Source: Rhizobium tropici CIAT 899
Lineage (GTDB): Bacteria; Pseudomonadota; Alphaproteobacteria; Rhizobiales; Rhizobiaceae
Length of the DNA: 64,000 nucleotides
Reading direction: 5' to 3'
Assembly: GCF_000330885.1 (NCBI RefSeq)
Contig: NC_020062.1
Coordinates: 752,374 to 816,373 of the forward strand
Shown one piece after another: positions 18,827 to 28,161 of the stretch. The notes below the pieces were generated by a model, which was not told the DNA's origin, did not search any database, and saw nothing but the letters and a program-made list of their open reading frames with translations. Both the position numbers and the translations under genes were made by a program. Position 1 is the first letter of the stretch. Each line of letters starts with the position of its first letter.

Positions 18827-19872
18827 CGGCGGATCCTGTATTGCGTGAAGAACAGCGCGATCAGCATGGTCAGCAGCGACAGGGCGACCGTGACGTCGGC
18901 GATGTAAGTGGGGATGCCAAGGCTGCGGCTCATGCCGTCGGCGCCGACGAACATGGTGGCGGTGAAGATCGCCGCGAGGACGACGCCGAGCGGGTTGAGG
19001 TTTGCAAGCATGGCAACAACGATGCCGGCATAGCCGAAGCCGGGCGACAGATCGGTCGTGACGTAACCTTTGACGCCCATCACTTCGATCGCGCCGGCAA
19101 GGCCGGCAAGCCCGCCGGAAAGACAGGCAACCTTGACGAGGGTCGAGCCGAGGCGAACGCCGGCGAAGACGGCGCCTGACGGATTGAGGCCGGTTGCTCG
19201 CGACTGCATGCCGAAGACCGTGCGCGACTGGACGAAATAGACGATCGCCGCAATGATGATCGCAATTGCAAAGCCGATATGAAGGCGCGATCGGGCGATC
19301 AGCTTAGGTAGCATGGCGTGATCGGCAAGCGCCTGGGATTGCGGCCAGCCGAATGCCGTCGGGTCCTTCAGCACGCCGTCGATCAGCATGGAGACGAAGA
19401 GAACGGCGATGAAATTCAGAATAAGGCTCGTCACGACTTCGTCGACGGAGAAGCGCAGCCGCAGCCATAGCGGCACGAGGATCAGGATCATGCCGGCAAT
19501 GGCGCCGATCACCATCAACAGCGGAATGAGGATCGGGCTGGGCAGGCCGGCGAGCATTTTCGACCCGAAGGCCGCAACGGCAATGGCGCCGAAATAGAAT
19601 TGTCCCTCGGCGCCGATGTTCCACAGGCGGGCACGAAAGGCGACCGCAGCGGCGAGACCTGTTAGTATCAACGGTGTCGCGCGGGTCAGCGTCTCCGTTG
19701 CCGAAAGCCTGGAGCCGAAGGCACCGAGCAGGATCCGCCGATAGGCCTCGAAGACCGGCGCGCCGGCAATCGCAATCAGGATGCCGGCGAGCGCGAGCGC
19801 TGCGATGATTGCAAGCAGGGGAGCCAGGGTCATCATGTAGAGTGGGCGGTGCTCGCGCCGTTCAAATCGCAT
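18823..19872 (-). CDS. ABC permease, nucleoside-type (NupP/BMP-associated)
   Basis: The 349-residue permease pairs with the 313-residue one. It contains LWNIGAEGQFYFGAIA and ATGLNPSGAVFAGVRLG, typical of the larger subunit of BMP-dependent importers, and about ten membrane segments. Its start overlaps the ATPase stop by 11 bases and its stop overlaps the next start by four, so the three transport genes are translationally coupled. Confidence 0.92.
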   Translation of the reverse strand: MRFERREHRPLYMMTLAPLLAIIAALALAGILIAIAGAPVFEAYRRILLGAFGSRLSATETLTRATPLILTGLAAAVAFRARLWNIGAEGQFYFGAIAVAAFGSKMLAGLPSPILIPLLMVIGAIAGMILILVPLWLRLRFSVDEVVTSLILNFIAVLFVSMLIDGVLKDPTAFGWPQSQALADHAMLPKLIARSRLHIGFAIAIIIAAIVYFVQSRTVFGMQSRATGLNPSGAVFAGVRLGSTLVKVACLSGGLAGLAGAIEVMGVKGYVTTDLSPGFGYAGIVVAMLANLNPLGVVLAAIFTATMFVGADGMSRSLGIPTYIADVTVALSLLTMLIALFFTQYRIRR

Positions 19873-21388
19873 GTTCGGTCCCGCTCTTGTCTTTCCATTC
19901 TCCGGCCATCATCAATCCCAGCAGGCGTGCATCGGCCTCACCGGCGTCGATCGGTGCCGAAAGGCGACCGCCGACGATGGCCTGGATGCGATCGGCCAAG
20001 GCAATCACTTCGTCCAAATCCTCCGAGATCAATAGAACGGCGGTGCCCTGTCGGCGGGCATCCAGAATGCGTCCATGAACGGCGGCCACGGCCCCTTCGT
20101 CCAGTCCGCGCGCCGGCTGGGCGGCGATGAGGATACGCGGGCGTTCATGGAGATTGCGGCCAAGGATCAGCTTCTGCATGTTGCCGCCAGACAGCAGTCG
20201 GGTGCGACTTGCCGCACTGCCGCCGCGCACATCGAATGCCTCGATGATCTCCTGCGCGAAGGCCATGCCAGCACTGCGGTCGACCAGACCATGCTTCGAA
20301 TAGGAAGACAGGCGCTCGAGCACGGCATTCTCCCAGATCGCCATTTCACCGATCGCACCATCACGATTTCGGTCTTCCGGAATGCGACCGACGCCTGCAT
20401 CGATCACCGCAGCCACATCAAGATCGCCGACGGGCTTGCCGAACAGAAGAAGCTCGCCGGAGGAACGGTTTGTGGTGCCGGACAGAATCTGCCCCAAGGT
20501 CGCCTGGCCGTTGCCCGACACGCCGATGATCCCCAGAACCTCGCCTGCGCGGACATGGAAGCTGATCTTTTTCAACCGTTCGACGCCACCGCTTTTTACC
20601 GTGATATCGCGCGCTTCGAGAACGATATCGCCCGGCGTCGACGCTTCGCGGGTCGGGCGTGTCACGCGATGTCCGACCATAAGTTCGGCAAGCTCGGCCT
20701 TGCTGGTCTGAGACGCCTGTCTTTCGGCCGCGACCTTGCCGCCACGCAGGACGACGATACGATCGGCCGTTGCCATGACTTCATCGAGCTTGTGGGAGAT
20801 GAAGATCAAGGACAGGCCTTGTGCCGCCATCTGTTTCAGCGTCGAGAAGAGCTTTTCTGCCTCGATCTGGGTGAGAACGGCGGTCGGCTCGTCGAGGATC
20901 AGGATGCGCGCATCGTTGTAGAGCGCTTTCAGGATTTCCACCCGCTGCTGCTCGCCGACCGAGAGATCGCCGAGGCGGGCATCGGGGTCGACCTTCAGGC
21001 CGAAACGTTCTGAGATCGCCAGAAGCTTGTTGCGGGCCGCCGTCATTTGAGATGTGAGCGACCACAACCTCTCGGTGCCCGTCATGATGTTTTCGAGCAC
21101 GGTCAGGTTCGGTGCCAGCGAGAAATGCTGATGCACCATACCGACGCCAGCCCGAATTGCGGCGCGCGGCTTGCCCTGTGGCAGTTCCGCATTGTCGATC
21201 AGGATGCGGCCGGTATCGGGCACATAGTGGCCGAAGAGGATGCTCATCAGCGTCGTCTTGCCGGCGCCGTTTTCTCCGAGCAGGGCAACGATCTCGCCCC
21301 TTGCCAAGGACAGCGAGATATTGTCATTGGCGAGGGTGCTGCCGAAACGCTTGCTGACACCTTCGATGGTGAGAACGGCTGTGGTCAT
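19862..21388 (-). CDS. ABC ATPase with two nucleotide-binding domains (BMP-type importer)
   Basis: The 508-residue protein has two tandem ABC domains, as in RbsA/NupO-type subunits. Domain 1 has GENGAGKTT (about residues 38-46), LSVGEQQRVEILKAL and Walker B ILILDEPTAVL. Domain 2 has GVSGNGQAT in place of a canonical Walker A, LLSGGNMQKLILGRNL and ILIAAQPARGLD in place of a canonical Walker B Glu. The degenerate second site is usual in this subfamily. The ATG at 21388 overlaps the amidase stop (ATGA); an upstream in-frame start would add 12 residues with no merit. It powers the two permeases that follow. Confidence 0.93.
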   Translation of the reverse strand: MTTAVLTIEGVSKRFGSTLANDNISLSLARGEIVALLGENGAGKTTLMSILFGHYVPDTGRILIDNAELPQGKPRAAIRAGVGMVHQHFSLAPNLTVLENIMTGTERLWSLTSQMTAARNKLLAISERFGLKVDPDARLGDLSVGEQQRVEILKALYNDARILILDEPTAVLTQIEAEKLFSTLKQMAAQGLSLIFISHKLDEVMATADRIVVLRGGKVAAERQASQTSKAELAELMVGHRVTRPTREASTPGDIVLEARDITVKSGGVERLKKISFHVRAGEVLGIIGVSGNGQATLGQILSGTTNRSSGELLLFGKPVGDLDVAAVIDAGVGRIPEDRNRDGAIGEMAIWENAVLERLSSYSKHGLVDRSAGMAFAQEIIEAFDVRGGSAASRTRLLSGGNMQKLILGRNLHERPRILIAAQPARGLDEGAVAAVHGRILDARRQGTAVLLISEDLDEVIALADRIQAIVGGRLSAPIDAGEADARLLGLMMAGEWKDKSGTEHAI

Positions 21389-22809
21389 GTCGGGAAGCCC
21401 GCAATCGGGAAACGGTGCTGCCACCGTTGCTCGACCTCGAGCACAGATGCAAGCTTCAGCAACAGCTTATCCTCACCCATGGGAGCCATGATCTGCACCG
21501 GCAGCGGCAGCCCTTCGTCATCTTCGCCGAAGGGAAGTGTGATCGCCGGAAAGCCGGATATATTGGCGAGCGAGGCAAGCGGCGCAAAGGAGGCCATGCG
21601 CTCGAGATGCAAATCGGTGTCCGAATGATCCGTAGGGAAAGAGCCAATCGGCGGTGGTGCCGCGGCAAGCATGGGCAGGACGATGACATCGACCCTGTCG
21701 AAGATTTCCCACAGAGTGCGGCTTGCCCTGACGGCGCCATTAAGTGAGCGCCAAAGGACTGTTGCCGGCATGGCGCGTCCGCGCATGATGAAGGCTTGCG
21801 TCATCGTCTCCACGAGGCGCACGTCCAGTTTGAGATCGTCAATCAGGCCGGCGATATTGACGGAGATGATATCACCAAAAGCGCGGGCGCTGGCTTGAAC
21901 GGCACTTTCCATCTCATCCCAACGGATGGATATCAGCTCGTTTCCTTGGCTTTCCAGGAACCTGGCTGCCGCTTCCACCGCTTGGGCCCGATCCGACTCG
22001 ATAGCGTAGTGCCGTCCGGTATCGGTAAGGAGGCCGACGCGAAGTTTGCCCGTCTTGGCTGGGTGTTGAGCGATGTCCGCGTACGGCCCCCTTGTCTTTC
22101 CCCTGATAACATCGAAGATCGCTGCGGTGTCGCGCACGGAGCGGGTGACCGCAAGTTCGCTGGCGATGCCGCCGAGATGATTGCCGAAGGAGGGGCCGCC
22201 GGGCATAGCGCCGCGCGTCGGTTTCAGCCCGACAAGGCCGCAGCAGGCGGCCGGCACGCGGATCGAGCCCCCCGCGTCTGTCGCATGCGCGATCGCCACG
22301 ATACCGGCGGCGACTGCGGCCGCGGCGCCACCCGACGAGCCGCCGGCGGTTCTGCTCGGGTCCAACGGATTTCGGCTGATCGGGCCGATCGCAGGTTCGG
22401 ATGCGAGTGAGAAGCCGAATTCCGGGCTGGTGCTCAAGCCGAAGGCGCAGAGGCCGGCATCGCGAAAGCGCTCTGCCAAATCGCTGTCTTCACCTTTGCC
22501 GGTACGAGTGAACAGCCGGGAACCAGCGGTCACCGGCAGCCCCGGGAAGGGGCCGCCGAGATCCTTGGCGACCATCGGCACGCCGGCAAAGACGCGCTGC
22601 GCAAAGCGCTCGGGATACACCGAGGCCTCCTGATCCAGGGCGAGCGCTGCGGCAAGCCCTGTTTCAGGATTGACATGGGTAATGGCGCCAAGCTCATCTT
22701 GCTTGGCGCAGGCATCAAGCGCAGCCTGCATGGCATCCACGCAGGTAAGCGTGCCGGATTTGATGGCGCCGGCCAGCTCCGTGGCATCGGCGTATGACGG
22801 GCTGCCCAT
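21385..22809 (-). CDS. Amidase (amidase-signature family)
   Basis: The 474-residue protein is an amidase-signature hydrolase. The Ser-cis-Ser-Lys triad is visible as Lys in PMVAKDLGG (near residue 80) and the two serines in RTAGGSSGGAAAAVAAG, followed by HATDAGGSIRVPA. It hydrolyses a C-N amide bond in the cytoplasm. It sits between the receptor and the ATPase of the BMP importer, 15 bases after the former and overlapping the latter, so its substrate is very probably imported by that system. GatA shares the signature, but context and length argue against a role in tRNA amidation. Confidence 0.9.
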   Translation of the reverse strand: MGSPSYADATELAGAIKSGTLTCVDAMQAALDACAKQDELGAITHVNPETGLAAALALDQEASVYPERFAQRVFAGVPMVAKDLGGPFPGLPVTAGSRLFTRTGKGEDSDLAERFRDAGLCAFGLSTSPEFGFSLASEPAIGPISRNPLDPSRTAGGSSGGAAAAVAAGIVAIAHATDAGGSIRVPAACCGLVGLKPTRGAMPGGPSFGNHLGGIASELAVTRSVRDTAAIFDVIRGKTRGPYADIAQHPAKTGKLRVGLLTDTGRHYAIESDRAQAVEAAARFLESQGNELISIRWDEMESAVQASARAFGDIISVNIAGLIDDLKLDVRLVETMTQAFIMRGRAMPATVLWRSLNGAVRASRTLWEIFDRVDVIVLPMLAAAPPPIGSFPTDHSDTDLHLERMASFAPLASLANISGFPAITLPFGEDDEGLPLPVQIMAPMGEDKLLLKLASVLEVEQRWQHRFPIAGFPT

Positions 22810-22824
22810 GATCGCGCCGGGCAG

Positions 22825-23811
22825 TTACTTCGGCTGATCCGCTACCTTCGGCACTTCGAAGGTCCCGGCCTTGATGTCGGCGCGGACCTTCTCCATTGCA
22901 GCTTCGGCCTCTGCCGGTGCGATGCCCTTCACATAGACGATGTCGCTGCCGCCTTCCTTCATCAGGCCATAGGCCGTGTAGTTGCGGCCGACCGGCTTGC
23001 CGGCGGCAACGTCGGCGATTGCGGCATTGAGAATGGGACGGAAGTACCACATGGCATTGGCAAAGACGGTATCGGGATAGCGCGGCGTGTAATCGATCAG
23101 CGATCCCACCGATTTGATATGCCGCTCCTTGGCGGCATCCGCGGTGCCGATGCGCTCACCGAAGAGAATGTCGGCGCCGGCGTCGATCTGCGCGAGACCG
23201 GCTTCGCGTGCCTTCGGCGGGTCGAAGAAGGTGCCGATGAAGGAGACGAGATGCTTGCAGTCAGGATTGACCGCTTTGACGCCGGCAGCAAAGGCGTTGA
23301 TCAGCATGTTGACTTCCGGGATCGGGATGGCGCCGACCGAGCCGACGACATTCGACTTGGTCATCTTGCCCGCCAGCATGCCGGCAAGATAGGCGCCGTC
23401 ATAGTTCCAGGTGCCGAAGACGCCGAAATTGCTGTCGGCAGCCTCGCCGCTGGAGCCGAGAACGAAGGCCGTATCCGGGTAGTCCGCAGCGACCTGACGT
23501 GCTTCCTTTTCCACCGCATAGGCTTCACCAATGATCAGCTTGTTGCCTTGTTCGGCATATTCGCGCATCGCGCGGGGATAGTCCGTGCCGGAAACGCCTT
23601 CGGAAAAGACGTATTCGATAACGCCTTCCTTGGCCGCATCTTGAAGTGCCTTGTGAAGACAGGAATTCCAGGCGTTTTCGACCGGCGAGGCGTGAATGCC
23701 TGCCACTTTGAGCGGCGCGGCCGCGCGCGCAGCCGGCGCAAGAGCGCTGACGCCGAGAGCGATGCCCGATGCAATGACGGCACGGCGTGACAGTATGATT
23801 TCATTGGTCAT
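22825..23811 (-). CDS. BMP-family substrate-binding protein
   Basis: The 328-residue periplasmic receptor is of the basic membrane protein (PnrA/Med) family, whose members bind nucleosides or related heterocycles. The signal is Tat-like (LSRRAVIASGIALG), with cleavage near ARAAA at about residue 31; there is no lipobox Cys, so it should be soluble. The body contains GTWNYDGAYLAGMLAG and GADILFGERIGTADAAKE. It is the first gene of the operon that runs to 16577, so receptor, amidase, ATPase, two permeases and deaminase form one unit. The leader holds an AT-rich TTGATCAA palindrome at about 23828-23842, but no identified regulator gene is adjacent except the TetR gene at 24009. Confidence 0.9.
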   Translation of the reverse strand: MTNEIILSRRAVIASGIALGVSALAPAARAAAPLKVAGIHASPVENAWNSCLHKALQDAAKEGVIEYVFSEGVSGTDYPRAMREYAEQGNKLIIGEAYAVEKEARQVAADYPDTAFVLGSSGEAADSNFGVFGTWNYDGAYLAGMLAGKMTKSNVVGSVGAIPIPEVNMLINAFAAGVKAVNPDCKHLVSFIGTFFDPPKAREAGLAQIDAGADILFGERIGTADAAKERHIKSVGSLIDYTPRYPDTVFANAMWYFRPILNAAIADVAAGKPVGRNYTAYGLMKEGGSDIVYVKGIAPAEAEAAMEKVRADIKAGTFEVPKVADQPK

Positions 23812-24008
23812 TTTTTAGTTCCCCAGCTTTTTGATCAATTGGTAAAAATCATATGGGGAGGCTAAAAATGTGTCAAGCGATCCGGGTGCTCAAATAATAT
23901 GCGGGGCGGCAAGTATCCACCTGTTGCCGATGACTCCAGGCCGCCCGTTAGATTGCTATTTCATCGCTTTACGCGCGACGATCTGGCAGAGGTTGACGAA
24001 TAAGCGCG

Positions 24009-24590
24009 TCAATCGGCGATCCGTTCGATCATATGGCCGATCGCCTGACGGTAGCGGTCAGCATCGCCGCCGGCATCGATCGCAAGGGCGGCCCGATCGA
24101 AGGCGGCCGATAGAATATCGGCAAGCGCGTCAATCGGAATGCCAGATTTGCGGCCGTGACGGAGCGCTGCTTCCAATCCCTGTTTGAGAGTGAGGCTAGT
24201 CGTCTCCTCGTCCAGTTTTTTCATCTCCGTAAAGCCCAGCACCGTCGGTCCTTCGATCAGCAGGAGCCGCGTGCGACCATTAACCCGCATGGCATCAAGA
24301 TAGGCGTTGCTGCCGGCAATCAATGCCTCTCGCGCGGCAAGTTGCTCCGGCGTCGCCTGCTCGATGGCGCGGGTGACTGCTAGCGCCTCCTCTCTGACGA
24401 CGGCGCGAAAAAGCGCACGCTTATCCTCATAATGGTGATAGAGCGCGCCGCGGGTGATGCCTGCGGCGGCGACGATCTCGGGCGTCGATGTTTCGGCATA
24501 GCCCTTCTCTACGAACAAGGCGCGCGCGGCCGCGATCAGGGCAGCCTTGGTCTTTTCGGTTCTCTCACGATTGGAACGAGGATCTTGCAT
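24009..24590 (-). CDS. TetR-family regulator
   Basis: The 193-residue protein begins with a TetR helix-turn-helix (ALFVEKGYAETSTPEIVAAAGITRGALYHHYEDKRALF, about residues 23-60), followed by an all-helical ligand domain. The ATG at 24590 gives the standard N-terminus; an in-frame start 27 codons upstream would cover the operator-like repeats. It is divergent from the VOC protein gene, and the 68-base gap holds repeated ACATACA/TGTAT half-sites, so autoregulation and control of the VOC gene are likely. The effector is unknown. Confidence 0.9.
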   Translation of the reverse strand: MQDPRSNRERTEKTKAALIAAARALFVEKGYAETSTPEIVAAAGITRGALYHHYEDKRALFRAVVREEALAVTRAIEQATPEQLAAREALIAGSNAYLDAMRVNGRTRLLLIEGPTVLGFTEMKKLDEETTSLTLKQGLEAALRHGRKSGIPIDALADILSAAFDRAALAIDAGGDADRYRQAIGHMIERIAD

Positions 24591-24598
24591 GCATGCAG

Positions 24599-24634
24599 CC
24601 TGTATGTTATGTGAAAAATACAGGCAGATTGTAT
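24599..24634. promoter_or_regulatory. Candidate TetR operator with three TGTAT-type half-sites
   Basis: CCTGTAT (24599-24605) and ATACAGG (24618-24624) form a perfect 7-base inverted repeat with a 12-base spacer. The second arm also pairs as ATACA with TGTAT (24630-24634) across seven bases. The block overlaps the leaders of both divergent genes, as for AcrR/QacR-like operators. Confidence 0.55.
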
Positions 24635-24658
24635 GTCTTTTTTGGGGAGATGTGAAGC

Positions 24659-25090
24659 ATGAAGGTGACAAGCTATTATCCTGTCATCATGACCGAGCGC
24701 GTTGCGGAAACCGCAGCCTTCTACATCGAGCATTTCGGGTTTCAGGAAAATTTCGCAAGCGATTGGTACGTCCATCTGCAGTCGGCTGAAGACAGCGGCA
24801 TCAATCTCGCCATCCTGGACGGCCAGCATGAGACGATTCCGGCGCAGGGACGCGGCCGTGTGACCGGGCTATTGCTCAATTTCGAAGTGGAAGATGTCGA
24901 TACCGTCTATGACCGTATTCGGGGAGCTGGATTGCCCATTTTGCTTGCCATCCGCGACGAAGATTTCGGTCAGCGACATTTCATAACGTCCGATCCGAAT
25001 GGCGTCCTGATCGACATCATCAAGCCGATACCGCCAAGCGCCGAGTTCGCAGCTCTTTATGCCGAGAGCGCCTTGCCACCGGGCCAGTAA
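24659..25090 (+). CDS. VOC-superfamily (glyoxalase/bleomycin-resistance) protein
   Basis: The 143-residue protein has the paired beta-alpha-beta-beta-beta modules of the vicinal oxygen chelate fold. Starts of the two modules are [23 protein letters not shown] and [17 protein letters not shown]; the end motif [17 protein letters not shown] supplies a typical VOC ending (a metal ligand Glu is usual here but is Asp). It may bind or modify a small electrophile or antibiotic. The ATG follows GGGGAGATGTGAAGC. It is divergent from, and probably controlled by, the TetR gene. Confidence 0.85.
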   Translation: MKVTSYYPVIMTERVAETAAFYIEHFGFQENFASDWYVHLQSAEDSGINLAILDGQHETIPAQGRGRVTGLLLNFEVEDVDTVYDRIRGAGLPILLAIRDEDFGQRHFITSDPNGVLIDIIKPIPPSAEFAALYAESALPPGQ

Positions 25091-25205
25091 GGTGTTGAGC
25101 CCAATCGATAAAATCGAGCAATACAACTCTATCTTTGATTAACTAGGTCGCTTCACCCAATATTTCGCTTTTCATGCGACAAAGCCGGCAGAGGTAAGGT
25201 GACCC

Positions 25206-25412
25206 ATGCAAGAGCTTCCGGTTTCGTCAAAAATCATCAAATCAGTCTATTTCCGCCCGGATGACGGGCGGCTTTATATTCGCTTTAAAAATGGTGAGGA
25301 ACGTCAATTCACCGGCGTTCCGCAAAAGGCAGCGATTGCCATGGTAAAGGCGCCGTCGCCCGGCCAGCACTATATCGAGCATATCCGCACGAAATTCGAA
25401 CGCGTCGCCTGA
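25206..25412 (+). CDS. KTSC-domain small protein (68 aa)
   Basis: The 68-residue protein matches the KTSC domain family: a short beta-rich fold with SVYFRPDDGRLYIRFKNGE, a central YxxVP-like FTGVPQKA and a C-terminal Y/F-rich helix (HYIEHIRTKF). In this family the domain is named after a C-terminal lysyl-tRNA synthetase association, and its function is not established. The ATG follows AGGTAAGGTGACCC. It is monocistronic and followed by a strong terminator at 25465. Confidence 0.8.
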   Translation: MQELPVSSKIIKSVYFRPDDGRLYIRFKNGEERQFTGVPQKAAIAMVKAPSPGQHYIEHIRTKFERVA

Positions 25413-25464
25413 AGCGCAGCCTGCAGCCTACACGCCGATTGGCATTTTCGCCTTGAAAGTGCCG

Positions 25465-25502
25465 GCTCGTTCGTCTTCCGTCACGAAGTCGAACGAGCTT
25501 TA
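25465..25502 (+). terminator. Rho-independent terminator after the KTSC gene
   Basis: GCTCGTTCG (25465-25473) pairs with CGAACGAGC (25490-25498), continuing as CTTC/GAAG after one mismatch, around a six-base loop, and is followed by TTTA. It lies about 50 bases past the KTSC stop and before the MFS gene, separating the two units. Confidence 0.7.
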
Positions 25503-25576
25503 TGTCTCAGCGCATTGATAAACGCTGAGTTGCGCTATCTACATCGATCAGAACCATCTCCCAGGGAGGACGCGGC

Positions 25577-26887
25577 GTGATTGATGAAAAGCAGCTTATA
25601 TCCAAGATCACCTGGAGGATTATGCCCTTCCTGGGCATCCTTTATCTGATCGCCTATATCGATCGCCAGAACGTCAGTTACGCAAAGCTGCAGATGGTCG
25701 GCGATCTCGGCATGAGCGAATATGCCTATGGTCTCGGCGCGTCGCTGTTCTTCATCGGTTATTTCATTTTCGAAGTGCCGAGCAACCTGCTTCTCGACAG
25801 ATTTGGAGCGAGCAGATGGTTCGCGCGGATCCTGATATCCTGGGGCGCAGTCACGGTCGCTCTGGCTTATACGCAGAATGCGACCATGTTCTACATTCTC
25901 CGTTTCCTGCTCGGCGCCTGCGAAGCCGGCTTCTTTCCAGGCGTTCTCTATCTGCTGACCCTCTGGTATCCTTCGGCCTATCGCGGCAGAATGGTCGGGC
26001 TTTTCATGATCTTCAGCGCCTTTGCCAACGCGATCGGTGCGCCGCTCGGCGGCGTGCTGCTGGATTTGAACGGGCTCTATGGTATTGCCGGCTGGCAATG
26101 GGTCTTCCTGGTGACGGGTGTTCCCGCCATCCTTGCCGGCTTCATCACTCTGTTTTATCTGCCGGACCTGCCGTCCAAGGCGCCGTTCCTTGACGATACG
26201 GAAAAGAAATGGCTGAGGGACCGGCTCGCGGTGGAAAATTCGGGCATGGAGCAGAACGCAGCCGATGGCTTCAAGGCGCTGATCAATCCGCGCGTACTGC
26301 TGATGGCGCTTTGCTATATCGGTTTCCCGCTTGCCGCTTACGGTCTCAGCTACTGGCTGCCGACCATCGTCAAGAATTTCGGCGTCAGCAACACGACCAA
26401 CGGCTTCCTGAACATCATTCCGTGGCTTCTCGTTGCAGTCGTTCTTTATGCGGTGCCGGCGGCGGCGGACAAGGCGGAGTCCAAGACGCCCTATATCGTC
26501 ATTCCGGCGCTCATCGGTGCCGCAAGCCTGGTTCTGTCAGCCGTTATCCCGGACCATACGCTGCAATTTGTTTTCCTCTCTATTGCAGCAGCCGGCATTT
26601 TTGCGGGCCAGCCGGTGTTCTGGAGCCTGCCGTCGCGCTTCCTGCAGGGAGCGGGTGCGGCAGCCGGTCTCGCCGCGATCAACTCCGTTGGCAATCTCGG
26701 CGGCTTCATCGCCCAGAATGTCGTGCCCTGGATCAAGGATTCCACGGGAAGCACGATCGCACCGATGTTCTTCCTGGCCGCCTGCCTGCTGGCGGCGGCA
26801 CTTTTGGTTCTGGTGGTGGGGCGCATGGTGCCGCGCACGCCACGCCCGGAAGATTTCGGCAACTCAGGCGCAGCCCGAGTCAAATGA
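25577..26887 (+). CDS. MFS transporter, anion:cation symporter (ACS) family
   Basis: The 436-residue protein has twelve membrane segments. Its N-terminal RIMPFLGILYLIAYIDRQNVSYAKL block and EVPSNLLLDRFGASRWFARI loop are diagnostic of ACS-family symporters for organic anions such as tartrate, galactonate or phthalate. Translation starts at GTG (25577), eight bases after GGGAGGA. It is convergent with the enolase-superfamily dehydratase gene, and a terminator lies between. Uptake of a sugar acid would suit that neighbour, but they are on opposite strands and co-regulation is only inferred. Confidence 0.9.
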   Translation: MIDEKQLISKITWRIMPFLGILYLIAYIDRQNVSYAKLQMVGDLGMSEYAYGLGASLFFIGYFIFEVPSNLLLDRFGASRWFARILISWGAVTVALAYTQNATMFYILRFLLGACEAGFFPGVLYLLTLWYPSAYRGRMVGLFMIFSAFANAIGAPLGGVLLDLNGLYGIAGWQWVFLVTGVPAILAGFITLFYLPDLPSKAPFLDDTEKKWLRDRLAVENSGMEQNAADGFKALINPRVLLMALCYIGFPLAAYGLSYWLPTIVKNFGVSNTTNGFLNIIPWLLVAVVLYAVPAAADKAESKTPYIVIPALIGAASLVLSAVIPDHTLQFVFLSIAAAGIFAGQPVFWSLPSRFLQGAGAAAGLAAINSVGNLGGFIAQNVVPWIKDSTGSTIAPMFFLAACLLAAALLVLVVGRMVPRTPRPEDFGNSGAARVK

Positions 26888-26923
26888 TTGCGCTCATCTA
26901 AGCAAAATATTCTTCGGATGAGA

Positions 26924-26951
26924 GGGGCGGCCTGGAGGGCGCCCCAATTTT
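26924..26951 (+). terminator. Terminator between the ACS transporter and dehydratase genes
   Basis: GGGGCG (26924-26929) pairs with CGCCCC (26940-26945), extendable by CC/GG inside, followed by AATTTT. It lies 37 bases after the MFS stop and just before the convergent gene's stop. Confidence 0.6.
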
Positions 26952-26973
26952 CAAGTGACTGCTGATGGTAAGT

Positions 26974-28161
26974 TTACGCAAAGGCGTAGGAGCCGTCCGG
27001 GCGCTTCGGCACGCGCCGCTGCCAATGGATATAGCCTTCTTCTTCCATTGCCTTTTCATCCATCTCGACACCCCAGCCGGGCCGGTCGGGCCTGAGTTCG
27101 AGATAGCCGTCCTTTGGCAGATAGGGATTGACGACGTAGCGGGTTTCGCCCTGCCGCTGCTCGACCTCGTTGCCGCCATAGACATAGGCTTGGCCCTTGG
27201 GCAGCCGGTATTCGAGGATCCTAAAGTTCTGTGCGGCGGCGGAGAAGTGCACGTTGACGGCGGTTGCCAGCGGCCCCATCGGGTTGTGCGGGGCAACGCC
27301 GACGAAATGCGCCTCGGCGATCGTTGCGATGCGCCGCATCTCGCTGATGCCGCCCACGACGCAAATATCCGGCTGGATGAGGTCGGCACCCTTGACCTGC
27401 AGCAGGCGCAGGAACTCGTTGCGGTTATAGAGGGATTCGCCCGTCGCCAGGACGCAATTGAGGCCCTGTTTCAGCTCGCCCCACATCTCGACATTTTCCG
27501 GGCGCAGCGGCTCCTCGTAGAAGAGCGGGTCATAGGGTGCCAGCGCATTGCCGAGCTGGCGGGCTGCAATCGGCTCGAAGATCTTCGCATGGGCGTCGAA
27601 GGCGATCTCATAATCGTCGCGTACGGTTTCGCGCAGCGAACGGAAGTAGTCTGCCGATGCCTTGACGACATTGCCCCAGCGATGGGCGTGCATGTCAATG
27701 CGCCATGGGCTGAGCTTGAAGGCGGTAAAGCCCCATTCGGCGTTCAGGCGGTCGAGCTCATCGCGAGCAGCCGGCGCATCCGGTGCGGTATAGACGCCGG
27801 CATAGACCTTGATGCGATCGCGCACGGCTCCGCCGAGCAGCTTGTAGACCGGAACATTGAGGGCTTTTGCCGAGAGATCCCACAGGCAATGATCGAGTGC
27901 AGAGATCGCCGAGAGGCCAAGCGCGCCCGGCGGGAAGCGGCTTTGCTGGATCAAGAGGTTGACGAGATAGTCGATGCGGCTCGGATCCTGGCCGGCGATG
28001 AAGCCATAGAGATAGTCGAGGATCGGCGGCAGTGCCAAATCGGGGCCGTGGTTGTAGCATTCGCCCCAGCCGGTCAGTCCGTCATCCGTATCCAGCGCCA
28101 CGATGACGCGCGGGCGATCCTTGTCGCGGGTCATGAACACCCGCATGCGGTCGATCTTCAT
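26974..28161 (-). CDS. Enolase-superfamily sugar-acid dehydratase (GalD/ManD-like)
   Basis: The 395-residue protein belongs to the mandelate racemase/muconate lactonising group. Metal and catalytic residues fit the galactonate/mannonate dehydratase branch: Asp189 and His191 in FDAHAK, Glu217 in YEEP, Glu242 in GES and His292 in PHNPMGP. It would remove water from an aldonate or aldarate to give a 2-keto-3-deoxy acid, using Mg2+. It starts 121 bases after the Opp-type ATPase gene on the same strand, so it is probably the last gene of that transporter operon. Galactonate, mannonate and galactarate-type substrates cannot be separated from sequence alone. Confidence 0.87.
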   Translation of the reverse strand: MKIDRMRVFMTRDKDRPRVIVALDTDDGLTGWGECYNHGPDLALPPILDYLYGFIAGQDPSRIDYLVNLLIQQSRFPPGALGLSAISALDHCLWDLSAKALNVPVYKLLGGAVRDRIKVYAGVYTAPDAPAARDELDRLNAEWGFTAFKLSPWRIDMHAHRWGNVVKASADYFRSLRETVRDDYEIAFDAHAKIFEPIAARQLGNALAPYDPLFYEEPLRPENVEMWGELKQGLNCVLATGESLYNRNEFLRLLQVKGADLIQPDICVVGGISEMRRIATIAEAHFVGVAPHNPMGPLATAVNVHFSAAAQNFRILEYRLPKGQAYVYGGNEVEQRQGETRYVVNPYLPKDGYLELRPDRPGWGVEMDEKAMEEEGYIHWQRRVPKRPDGSYAFA

